Source: Luteibacter sp. (GTDB lineage: Bacteria; Pseudomonadota; Gammaproteobacteria; Xanthomonadales; Rhodanobacteraceae). From it: DNA of 64,000 bases. Shown in pieces: positions 19,296 to 26,476 of the stretch (within the stretch, counting starts at the first letter, position 1; every line of letters begins with the position of its first letter). Where the stretch lies: contig NZ_WNDO01000030.1 in NCBI RefSeq assembly GCF_009912395.1, forward strand, positions 1 to 64,000, written 5' to 3'. The notes below the pieces were generated by a model. That model worked only from the letters and a program-made list of their open reading frames with translations, was not told the DNA's origin and searched no databases. Made by a program: the position numbers and the translations under genes.

Positions 19296-20059
19296 CCACC
19301 AGGGACGACAACGTCGTCATTCGCAGCCTGACGCAGATCGGCGCCTGCGGGCTGTTTCTCCTTACCGTGCTGGCGGCCATCCCGCGCAGCATGCGCCATG
19401 GTCGCGAGACGCTCCGGCAGATCTGGTTCGTGGGCGCCATGAGCCTCACCATCGTCATGACCTGCGGCCTGTTCGTGGGCATGGTGCTGGGCCTGCAGCT
19501 GTACGACGTGCTGTCGATCTTCGGCGGCACCTCGGCCACGGGCACCGTCGTCGCCATCGCGATCTACCGCGAGCTGGGCCCGGTCGTGACCGCGCTGCTG
19601 TTCGCCGGCCGCGCCGGTACGTCCATCACCGCCGAGATCGGCCTGATGCGCGCCACCGACCAGCTCGACGCCATGGAAATGATGGCCGTGGACCCGGTCG
19701 CCTACGTCGCCGCGCCGCGCTTCCTCGCCGGCGTGATCGCCCTGCCGTTGCTGGGCGTGGTGTTCTGCGCCATGGGCGTGTTCGGCGGTCACCTCGTCGG
19801 CGTGACCTGGCTGGGCATCGACAACGGCACCTTCTGGTCCAACATGACCGCCGCGGTGGATGTCCACAAGGACATCATCAACGGCGTGCTGCTCAAGTCC
19901 TTCGCCTTCGGCATCGTGGTCTCCCTGATCGCGGTGTTCCAGGGCTACACCACCCCGCCGACCAGCGAAGGCGTCGCCTACGCGACGACGCGCACGGTGG
20001 TCGCATCGTCCATCGCCATCCTGGCGCTGGACTTCGTCCTCACCTCATTCCTGATCTGA
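19292..20059 (+). CDS. mlaE: Phospholipid transport permease MlaE
   Basis: 255 residues with 5-6 predicted helices. It contains the MlaE signature LGPVVTALLFAGRAGTSITAEIGLMRATDQLDAMEMMAVDP, including the conserved Glu/Arg and EIG..KATEQLDA-like loop that contacts MlaF. The chosen ATG overlaps the mlaF stop as ATGA; a GGAGGCAAGG site lies just before it. It is the inner-membrane core of the MlaFEDB complex. Confidence 0.95.
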   Translation: MTTRDDNVVIRSLTQIGACGLFLLTVLAAIPRSMRHGRETLRQIWFVGAMSLTIVMTCGLFVGMVLGLQLYDVLSIFGGTSATGTVVAIAIYRELGPVVTALLFAGRAGTSITAEIGLMRATDQLDAMEMMAVDPVAYVAAPRFLAGVIALPLLGVVFCAMGVFGGHLVGVTWLGIDNGTFWSNMTAAVDVHKDIINGVLLKSFAFGIVVSLIAVFQGYTTPPTSEGVAYATTRTVVASSIAILALDFVLTSFLI

Positions 20060-20076
20060 GGCCACGGAGGCCCGCC

Positions 20077-20121
20077 ATGACCGCATCCCTTTCCGCATCC
20101 AACCCGAGGATCGTGCCGTGA
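20077..20121 (+). CDS. Fourteen-codon leader minicistron overlapping the mlaD start
   Basis: An ATG with CGGAGG 6 bases upstream opens a short frame (MTASLSASNPRIVP) whose TGA at 20119-20121 overlaps the GTG start of mlaD as GTGA. mlaD itself lacks a clear ribosome site, so translation coupling is plausible. Same arrangement as the one before gmk, 2.2 kb upstream. Inference. Confidence 0.45.
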   Translation: MTASLSASNPRIVP

Positions 20122-20993
20122 CCCAGAGACGCTCCTATGCCGTCGGCACCGGCCTGTTCATCGTGCTCGGCTTCGCCGCGCTGGCCTATCTCGCGACCCA
20201 GACCACCTCGGTGGCCAATTCGCGGCAGGGCTCCAGCTACCCGGTCGAGACTCGTTTCGCCAACGTCGGCCAGCTCAAGGTCCGCGCTCCGGTGAAGATC
20301 GCCGGCGTTCGCGTCGGTTCGGTCCAGGCCATCGACCTCGTCCCGGGCAAGGAAGAAGCCAAGGTGACGCTGTCGATCGACGACAACCACAAGGACATCC
20401 CGGACGACTCGGTCGCTACGATCTACACCAGCGGCCTGCTGGGCGACCAGTACGTGGGTATCCAGTTCGGCCGGTCGAAGAACCCGGTCAAGGAAGGCGG
20501 CGAGCTGGGCCTGACCCGCCCGGCGCAGCAGCTGGAAGAAATGCTCGGCAAGTTCTTCGGCGGCGGCAGTGCCCCGGACCACCTGGGCGGTACCTTCCAC
20601 GTGACGGGCAACTTCACCAATATCGGCGGCCTGCAGGTAGGCGCCGCGGTGAAGATGGCCGGCGTGCCCATCGGCAGCGTCGATTCCATCGTCATCAAGC
20701 CGGGCTCCAGCGAGGCCACGGTGACCCTTGCGATCGACAAGCGCTACTCCCAGATACCGGATGACTCGGCCGCCGCGGTGTTCACAAGCGGTTTGATCGG
20801 TAGCCAGTATGTTGCCCTCCAGCCGGGCGGCTCGCCGGAGTACCTGCAGGAAGGCGACGAACTCGTCCTCACGCAGTCGGCGATGCAACTGGAAGACCTG
20901 ATCGGCAAGTTCCTCGTGAACGGCTCGCCGAGCAACAACAAAAACGGCGGCGCCTCCGGCGACGCCAAACCAGACAACGCCGGCAAGAAGTAA
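20118..20993 (+). CDS. mlaD: MlaD with two tandem MCE domains
   Basis: 291 residues from a GTG; E. coli MlaD is 183 with a single MCE domain. An N-terminal anchor (residues 8-27) is followed by two copies of the periplasmic MCE domain (about 43-145 and 162-265). The copies align throughout: ANVGQLKVRAPVKIAGVRVGSV against TNIGGLQVGAAVKMAGVPIGSV, and TRPAQQLEEMLGKFF against TQSAMQLEDLIGKFL, so even the C-terminal pore helix is duplicated. A low-complexity NNKNGGASGDAK tail closes the protein. MlaD forms the hexameric periplasmic lipid channel of the complex; here it may form a two-ring stack. No alternative start codon reaches upstream in frame. Confidence 0.92.
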   Translation: MTQRRSYAVGTGLFIVLGFAALAYLATQTTSVANSRQGSSYPVETRFANVGQLKVRAPVKIAGVRVGSVQAIDLVPGKEEAKVTLSIDDNHKDIPDDSVATIYTSGLLGDQYVGIQFGRSKNPVKEGGELGLTRPAQQLEEMLGKFFGGGSAPDHLGGTFHVTGNFTNIGGLQVGAAVKMAGVPIGSVDSIVIKPGSSEATVTLAIDKRYSQIPDDSAAAVFTSGLIGSQYVALQPGGSPEYLQEGDELVLTQSAMQLEDLIGKFLVNGSPSNNKNGGASGDAKPDNAGKK

Positions 20994-21013
20994 TGCCGGC
21001 CCAGGAGACTCGC

Positions 21014-21688
21014 ATGCTGCGTCAGCTTTCCCTCGCCATCGCCCTGGCCGTCGGCACGGTCGTGGCCGCGCCGGTCCTCGCCCAGAACGCCGCCCCGGCG
21101 GCCACCCAGGGCCAGCAGCCCCAGCAGATCGTCCAGACCATCTCGGACGACCTGGGCAAGGCCATCGAAGGACACCAGGCCGAGCTGAAGAACGACAAGG
21201 AAAAGCTGATCGCCGTCATCGACGACACCTTCCTGCCGCACTTCGACATCGACTACGCCTCCATCCTGGTGCTGGGTCAGAACGCTTCGAAGGCGTCGCC
21301 CGAACAGCGGGAGCGCTTCGCCAAGGCGTTCTACAACTCGATCACCCATCGCTACGCCGAAGGCCTGTTGAACTACACCCGTGGCCGCGTGAAGGTGTTG
21401 CCGTTCACCGGCGAACAGAACCCGAAGCGCACGGTAGTTCGTACCCAGGTCATGCTGGACGACGGCAAGTCGGTGTCGGTGGATTACGCATTCCGCCAGA
21501 GCAAGAGTGGTGACTGGAAGGCCTACGACGTAATCATCGAAGGTATTTCCTACATCACCAACTACCGCAACCAGGTCGACGCCGAGATCAAGAAGGAAGG
21601 TCTGGACAAGCTGATCGCCGACCTCGAGCAGAAGGGCTCGGCGGCGATCGACCAGCTTGAGAAGGATTCTGGCGGCAAGAAGAAGTGA
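21014..21688 (+). CDS. mlaC: Periplasmic phospholipid-binding protein MlaC
   Basis: 224 residues from the ATG at 21014, which has AGGAG 6 bases upstream and gives a direct signal peptide (ending VLAQ-NA near residue 24). An earlier ATG at 20993 overlaps the mlaD stop but would add a charged leader. The mature part shows the Tol-Tol-Ttg2 fold pattern (QNASKASPEQRERFAKAFYNSITHRYAEGLL, DYAFRQSKSGDWKAYDVIIEGISYITNYRNQ), diagnostic of MlaC, which carries phospholipids between MlaA and MlaD. Confidence 0.95.
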   Translation: MLRQLSLAIALAVGTVVAAPVLAQNAAPAATQGQQPQQIVQTISDDLGKAIEGHQAELKNDKEKLIAVIDDTFLPHFDIDYASILVLGQNASKASPEQRERFAKAFYNSITHRYAEGLLNYTRGRVKVLPFTGEQNPKRTVVRTQVMLDDGKSVSVDYAFRQSKSGDWKAYDVIIEGISYITNYRNQVDAEIKKEGLDKLIADLEQKGSAAIDQLEKDSGGKKK

Positions 21689-21981
21689 GCCAGCCGGCCT
21701 TCCAGCTGACCACCCCGGCACCGGATACCCTCGCGGTATCCGGTGCGCTCACGTTCGCCACGGCGACGGCCGCGCTCGGTGCCGGTCGTGCCGAGCTGGA
21801 TCGTGGGTCGCAGACGGTGCTGGATCTTTCCGGCGTCGCCCAGGCGGACAGCGCCGGCCTTGCCACGGTGCTGGCGCTGCTGGCGCACGGCCGCAGCAAG
21901 GGCAGGGCGATCCGCGTCGCCCATGCACCGACGGGCCTCCAGGCCCTGGCCCGCGTTTCGGGCGTCGAACCGCTTCTTTGA
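21685..21981 (+). CDS. mlaB: STAS domain protein MlaB
   Basis: 98 residues beginning with GTG, overlapping the mlaC stop as GTGA. The single STAS domain has the DLSGVAQADSAGLATVLAL motif around the conserved Ser. MlaB sits on the cytoplasmic MlaF dimer and stabilises it. It ends the mlaFEDCB run; a repeat block and a terminator follow. Confidence 0.9.
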   Translation: MSQPAFQLTTPAPDTLAVSGALTFATATAALGAGRAELDRGSQTVLDLSGVAQADSAGLATVLALLAHGRSKGRAIRVAHAPTGLQALARVSGVEPLL

Positions 21982-22012
21982 CGCGTGGGCGTTACGCGAT
22001 AACCGTACTCAT

Positions 22013-22343
22013 GGCCCTGGGCTCCTGCTTTCGCAGGAGCGACGAGGCTGGCGATCCGTCGTTCCAGCGAACGCTGGAACCCAGCGCGAGGCGATCGGTT
22101 ATCGCATCGGGGCCTCCTACGTAAAGCCGATTCGGCGCCCTCCCCGTGCGGGTAAACCGAGGCGCTGGGTTCCTGTTTTCACAGAAACGACGAGCCCGCG
22201 AACCGTCGTTCCAGCGCACGCTGGAACCCAGCGCGAGGCAATCGGTTGTCGCGTCGCCGCCTCCTACGCAAAGGCCGATGCGATGCCCTCGCCATGCTGG
22301 TGAACCGAGGCGCTGGATTCCTGTTTTCACAGGAACGACGAGC
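22013..22343. repeat. 148-base tandem repeat, 2.2 copies
   Basis: Copies start near 22013, 22161 and 22309; the last is cut after about 35 bases. Each begins GGCGCTGG-TTCCTG-TTTTCAC, carries an imperfect hairpin (TTCCAGCG-ACGCTGGAA), and a central CGATCGGTT/TCGC stretch. Copies 1 and 2 differ at many places, so the duplication is old. It occupies the region between the convergent mlaB and mlaA genes. Unrelated to the REP family. Confidence 0.75.
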
Positions 22344-22375
22344 AAAAAAAGGGGCCCATGGGCCCCTTTTTCTTT
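22344..22375. terminator. Bidirectional intrinsic terminator between mlaB and mlaA
   Basis: The perfect palindrome GGGGCCCATGGGCCCC (22351-22366) has seven As before and five Ts after it, so it can terminate both converging mla messages. Confidence 0.85.
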
Positions 22376-23207
22376 ATTCCGGCTTCTGCCCGTTCTGCTG
22401 TTCCCACTTGTGCTGCTGGTCGAGCAGCTCTTCGGGGTCGAAGTTCGAGTTGTCGTTGCCGGTGATGCCCTGCATGCGCTCGACCACGTCCGCCGGCGGG
22501 TTGCCGTCGTAGATCTGGTAGAGGCGCTGCTGGCGGTAGGCGTCACGCATGAACACGTACGGGTCGTAGGCCGAATTCAGGAAGCTTTCGGCGTCGATCG
22601 CACGGGCGCGCAGGGTCACGAGATAAAGGACCGACGGGATGTAGTACTGGCCGGCCTTGAAGTCGTGATTGCGGGAGAAATAGCTGAGCGGATCGAAGAA
22701 GTAGCTGTCGACCGGCAGGCGCCAGACGTCGCGCGGCGTGGTCGGGCCGACGAAGGGCAGGACCAGGTAGCTGCCCTCGGGCACGCCCCAGCGGGCCAGG
22801 GTCACGCCGAAGTCGGTGTCATACAGCGGCATGCCGAGCAGGCTGGCTGGGTCCTTGAAGCCCAGGAAGCCGATGGTTAGGTTGACCACGAAGCGGCCGG
22901 TGGTCTGGATGGCCTGCTTGGGACGGGCCTGCAGCAGCTCGTTGGCGACCGTGATCGGCAGGCGGATATTCGTATAGAAATCGCTCACCGCGGTGCGGAC
23001 CGGCGGGTTGGTCACCTTGCGGTAGCCCACGGCGACAGGCCGGATCAGGGTCTTGTCGAGGCTGTCGTTGAAGGCGTAGACCTTGCGGTTGAAGTGCTCG
23101 TTCGGGTCGTCGGTGCGCGGTGGGGCGATATGGCACGCGGCCAGGAGGCCGGTGGCCAGCAGGCCGAGCGCGGGGCGGACGATCCGTGACAGGAGGCTGG
23201 AAGGCAT
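22374..23207 (-). CDS. mlaA: Outer-membrane lipoprotein MlaA (VacJ)
   Basis: 277 residues with a lipoprotein signal ([10 protein letters not shown], Cys about residue 25). The family core is clear: [32 protein letters not shown] and the long [18 protein letters not shown] and PDLG-like segment ([29 protein letters not shown]). MlaA removes phospholipid from the outer leaflet of the outer membrane and hands it to MlaC. The extended C-terminus ([22 protein letters not shown]) is longer than E. coli MlaA. It is convergent with mlaFEDCB. Confidence 0.93.
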   Translation of the reverse strand: MPSSLLSRIVRPALGLLATGLLAACHIAPPRTDDPNEHFNRKVYAFNDSLDKTLIRPVAVGYRKVTNPPVRTAVSDFYTNIRLPITVANELLQARPKQAIQTTGRFVVNLTIGFLGFKDPASLLGMPLYDTDFGVTLARWGVPEGSYLVLPFVGPTTPRDVWRLPVDSYFFDPLSYFSRNHDFKAGQYYIPSVLYLVTLRARAIDAESFLNSAYDPYVFMRDAYRQQRLYQIYDGNPPADVVERMQGITGNDNSNFDPEELLDQQHKWEQQNGQKPE

Positions 23208-23316
23208 GGGGTCTACTTTACGGGGTGAGGCGATACTTTAGTGTACCGCTTGGTTTTATTATTTTCATCCGCCGGGTCCATCCGGGCCGGAACCGGGCAT
23301 CATACCCCCGCCCCGA

Positions 23317-23346
23317 TTGCCAGCCAACCGGCCTCGACGGTAGACT
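23317..23346 (+). promoter_or_regulatory. Candidate promoter for rpoZ-spoT
   Basis: TTGCCA (23317-23322) and TAGACT (23341-23346) are 18 bases apart, ending 38 bases before the rpoZ ATG. The same TAGACT appears before ridA at 26045. Assigned by eye. Confidence 0.4.
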
Positions 23347-23383
23347 GTGCGGTCAGAAGTGTCTTTATTGTCAAGGATTTGAA

Positions 23384-23674
23384 ATGGCCCGTATTACTGT
23401 CCAAGACTGCCTAGAGGTAGTCGACAATCGCTTCGAGCTGGTGCTCCTTGCGACCAAGCGCGCCCGTCAGCTCGCCAAGGGTGCCGAACCCACGATCGAT
23501 CCGGATCACGACAAGCCGACCGTCGTCGCCCTGCGCGAAATCGCCGAGCGTCGCGTCACCGAAGATATGATCGACGCGATCGACAAGGCCACCCGCGAGC
23601 GTGCCGAGCGTGAAGCCCTCGAGTGGGCCGCCACCGAAGTGGACGACGACCTCTCGAAGGGCGGAGATGACTGA
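23384..23674 (+). CDS. rpoZ: RNA polymerase omega subunit
   Basis: 96 residues. The start is the ATG at 23384 ([30 protein letters not shown]), the conserved omega N-terminus, with an AAGGA site upstream; the frame is open further but not omega-like. The acidic tail ([14 protein letters not shown]) is typical. Omega helps assemble RNA polymerase and binds ppGpp together with beta-prime; spoT follows 110 bases downstream. Confidence 0.95.
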   Translation: MARITVQDCLEVVDNRFELVLLATKRARQLAKGAEPTIDPDHDKPTVVALREIAERRVTEDMIDAIDKATRERAEREALEWAATEVDDDLSKGGDD

Positions 23675-23784
23675 TGACGCCGGGTCGCTGTCGGCCCTGC
23701 ATTCATCCGTTCACTGCGCAGGTTGACGCGCGGCTCTCCATGCCGCGCGCGGGAGGCGTCGCCCGCTGAGGCGCGAGTTCTCCC

Positions 23785-25968
23785 ATGGAAGTCATCCCTG
23801 CCAAAAAACTGACCGACGTGGTCGATACCGATCCAGTGCCGCCCTATGTGCAGGCGCTGGAAGAGCGCGTGGGCGCCTACCTGCCGCAAGAGCAGGTGCT
23901 GCGCATCCGCCGCGCCTTCCTGGTCGGTGCCGCCGCGCACGAAGGCCAGACGCGTAAATCGGGCGAGCCCTACATCACGCATCCCGTCGCCGTGGCCCAG
24001 GTGCTGGCCGATCTCGGACTCGACGCCGAGACGATCATCGCCGCGATCCTGCACGACACGCTTGAAGACACCAAGCTCGGTCGCGAGGAACTCGCCGGCG
24101 CGTTCGGCGAGACCGTCGCCGAACTGGTCGATGGCGTCACCAAGCTCGACAAGATGCGCTTCTCCAGTCGCGCCGAGGCCGATGCCGAGAGCTTCCGCAA
24201 GATGCTCCTGGCGATGGCGCGCGACCTGCGCGTGATCCTGATCAAGCTCTCCGACCGCCTGCACAACATGCGCACCCTCGGCGCCAAGGACTCCTCGTCG
24301 CGCCGCCGCATTGCGCGCGAGACGCTGGAAATCTACGCGCCCATCGCGCAGCGCCTGGGCATGAACAAATTCAAGGCCGAGCTGCAGGATCTCGGCTTCA
24401 AGGCGCTGTATCCCGATCGCCACCGCATCATCGGCGAGCGCATCCGCGCCGCGCTGGGCAACCGGCGCGAGGCGATGGCCAAAATCGAGATGGCGCTGGA
24501 AGGCCGCCTCGCCGCGGAGAAGATCCCGGGGCGCGCGGTCAGCCGCATCAAGTCGGCCTGGAGCATCTATTCGAAGATGCGCAACGAGCACAAGTCGTTC
24601 GCGCAGCTCATGGATGTCTACGGCTTCCGCGTCATCACCGACACGGCGATGCATTGCTACATGGCGCTGGGCGCCGTGCATGGCCTGTACAAGCCGGTGG
24701 ACGCACGCTTCAAGGATTTCATCGCCATTCCCAAGGGCAATGGCTACCAGTCGCTGCATACCGTGTTGCTCGGGCCGTTCGGCGCCCCCATCGAGATCCA
24801 GATCCGTACCTCGGAAATGGAATCCGTGGCCGAGCGGGGTATCGCGGCGCACTGGGCGTACAAGAGCGACTCCGGTCCCGCGAACAGCGCGCAGCTGCGC
24901 GCGCGCGAATGGCTCTCGGCGCTGGCCGACAGCCAGGCCAACACGCCGTCGGCGTCCGAATTCCTTGAGAACGTCAAGATCGACCTCTTCCCGGACGAGG
25001 TCTACCTGTTCACGCCGCGTGGCGACATCTTCTCGCTGCCGCGCAACGCCACGGCCCTCGATTTCGCTTACGCGGTGCATACCGACGTCGGCGACCACGC
25101 CGTGGCGGCGCGCGTCGACAAGAAGCTGGTACCGCTGCGCACGCGCCTCATCTCCGGCCAGGTGGTGGAGGTCATCACCGCGCCCTCGGCCGTGCCCAAT
25201 CCGGCATGGCTCGAAGCGGTGGTCACCGGCAAGGCGCGCACCGCGATTCGCCAGTACCTCAAGCACCTCCAGCACGAGGACGCGGTGGACTTCGGTCATC
25301 GCATGCTCGATCGCGCGCTCGATGCGCGGGGCCTGAGCCTCGATTCCATCCCGCCGGCCACGCTCGACCGTTTCCTCGACGATGCCAAGCTGCGTCGGCT
25401 GGAAGAACTGCTCGCCGAGATCGCGCTGGGCAACCGGTTCGCGGACCAGGTGGCCAACCAGCTCGTGTCGTTGCTCGGTCCGGGCGACGATCGTCACCCT
25501 TCGCCGGTGGATCAGCACAGCGCCGAGAAGATCCGCATCAGTGGCTCGGAGCGTGGCGTGCTGAGCTTCGGCAACTGCTGCCATCCGCTGCCGGGCGACG
25601 AGATCGTCGGTTACCTCTCGTCGGGCAAGGGCATCGTGGTGCATCGGGTGGAATGCCCCAATGTCGCTGAGTTCCGCAAATCGCCCGAGCGCATCGTGGC
25701 GATCGAATGGGATCGCGACGTTAGCGGCGATTACCGCGCCGAACTGCGGATCGAAGTGCTCAACCGTCCGGGCGTGCTCGCCACGGTGGCGGCGGCCATC
25801 GCCGATGCCAGCTCGAACATCGAGAACGTGGAATACATCGAGCGCGACAGCACGGCCGCGACGCTGCTCTTCGCCATCGAGGTGAAGGGTCGCAAGCACC
25901 TGGCGGACGTGATGCGTCGCGTGCGTCGCACGGGCGTGGTCAGCGGCGTTTATCGGCATCCCCTGTAG
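23785..25968 (+). CDS. spoT: Bifunctional (p)ppGpp synthetase/hydrolase SpoT
   Basis: 727 residues. Domains in order: HD hydrolase (HDTLEDT, His90-Asp91), synthetase (YSKMRNEHKSFAQLMDVYGFRVI; RFKD at 308-311; GYQSLHT), TGS (VYLFTPRGDIFSLPRNATALDFAYAVHTDVGDH), the helical/zinc-finger region (FGNCCHPLPGDEIVGYLSSGKGIVVHR) and ACT (YRAELRIEVLNRPGVLATVAAAIADA). RFKD rather than ExDD marks a two-activity enzyme. It makes and degrades the stringent-response alarmone. Its TAG stop lies inside a perfect 44-base REP palindrome. Confidence 0.96.
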   Translation: MEVIPAKKLTDVVDTDPVPPYVQALEERVGAYLPQEQVLRIRRAFLVGAAAHEGQTRKSGEPYITHPVAVAQVLADLGLDAETIIAAILHDTLEDTKLGREELAGAFGETVAELVDGVTKLDKMRFSSRAEADAESFRKMLLAMARDLRVILIKLSDRLHNMRTLGAKDSSSRRRIARETLEIYAPIAQRLGMNKFKAELQDLGFKALYPDRHRIIGERIRAALGNRREAMAKIEMALEGRLAAEKIPGRAVSRIKSAWSIYSKMRNEHKSFAQLMDVYGFRVITDTAMHCYMALGAVHGLYKPVDARFKDFIAIPKGNGYQSLHTVLLGPFGAPIEIQIRTSEMESVAERGIAAHWAYKSDSGPANSAQLRAREWLSALADSQANTPSASEFLENVKIDLFPDEVYLFTPRGDIFSLPRNATALDFAYAVHTDVGDHAVAARVDKKLVPLRTRLISGQVVEVITAPSAVPNPAWLEAVVTGKARTAIRQYLKHLQHEDAVDFGHRMLDRALDARGLSLDSIPPATLDRFLDDAKLRRLEELLAEIALGNRFADQVANQLVSLLGPGDDRHPSPVDQHSAEKIRISGSERGVLSFGNCCHPLPGDEIVGYLSSGKGIVVHRVECPNVAEFRKSPERIVAIEWDRDVSGDYRAELRIEVLNRPGVLATVAAAIADASSNIENVEYIERDSTAATLLFAIEVKGRKHLADVMRRVRRTGVVSGVYRHPL

Positions 25969-26008
25969 GAGCGCGCTTGCGCGCGATCGCGCGCAAGCGC
26001 GCTCCTAC
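25965..26008. repeat. Perfect 44-base REP palindrome
   Basis: Two inverted REP arms join with no spacer around a central GATC to form a perfect palindrome. An identical copy lies at 55497-55540. It contains the spoT stop codon and could act as a transcript-end hairpin. Confidence 0.9.
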
Positions 26009-26076
26009 ATGCGTCCTTGGTGGCGGCGGCGCGGTGCCTGCGGCTAGACTCGCCTGCATCACCACGAGGACATCCC

Positions 26077-26460
26077 ATGACCCGTAGCATCATCGCCACC
26101 GACAAGGCTCCGGCCGCCATCGGCCCGTATTCGCAGGCCGTCCGCGCCGGTAACACTGTGTACTTCTCGGGCCAGATTCCGCTCGATCCGGCCACCGGCA
26201 ACCTCGTCGAGGGCGACATCACCGCGCAGACCCGTCGCGTGTTCGACAACCTCGTCGCCGTGGCCGAAGCCGCCGGCGGCAAGCTGGCCGACATCGTGCG
26301 CGTGGGCATCTACGTCACCGACCTCGGCAACTTCGCCGCAGTGAACGCCGTGATGGCCGAATACTTCCAGCAGCCGTACCCGGCGCGTTCCACCATCGAG
26401 GTCTCGGGCCTGCCCAAGGGCGCCCAGGTCGAGGTCGACGCGATCCTCGTCCTGCCGTAA
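26077..26460 (+). CDS. ridA: RidA family enamine/imine deaminase
   Basis: 127 residues, family standard. RidA hydrolyses 2-aminoacrylate and other reactive enamines made by PLP enzymes. Key parts: the N-terminal [12 protein letters not shown], the [12 protein letters not shown] loop, and the C-terminal [22 protein letters not shown] with the conserved Arg that binds the carboxylate. A TAGACT candidate -10 box lies 27 bases upstream. recG starts 17 bases after its stop. Confidence 0.93.
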   Translation: MTRSIIATDKAPAAIGPYSQAVRAGNTVYFSGQIPLDPATGNLVEGDITAQTRRVFDNLVAVAEAAGGKLADIVRVGIYVTDLGNFAAVNAVMAEYFQQPYPARSTIEVSGLPKGAQVEVDAILVLP

Positions 26461-26476
26461 GGACGACGCCATCCCC

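Noticed and set aside
22013-22343. The 148-base repeat as a CRISPR or insertion sequence remnant
   Set aside because: No short regular repeats with unique spacers, no transposase frame and no terminal inverted repeats.
23506-25959. An 817-codon open frame antisense to spoT
   Set aside because: It mirrors spoT, whose domains and motifs are complete; the antisense protein is Arg/His-rich, has no recognisable domain, and is a high-GC shadow.
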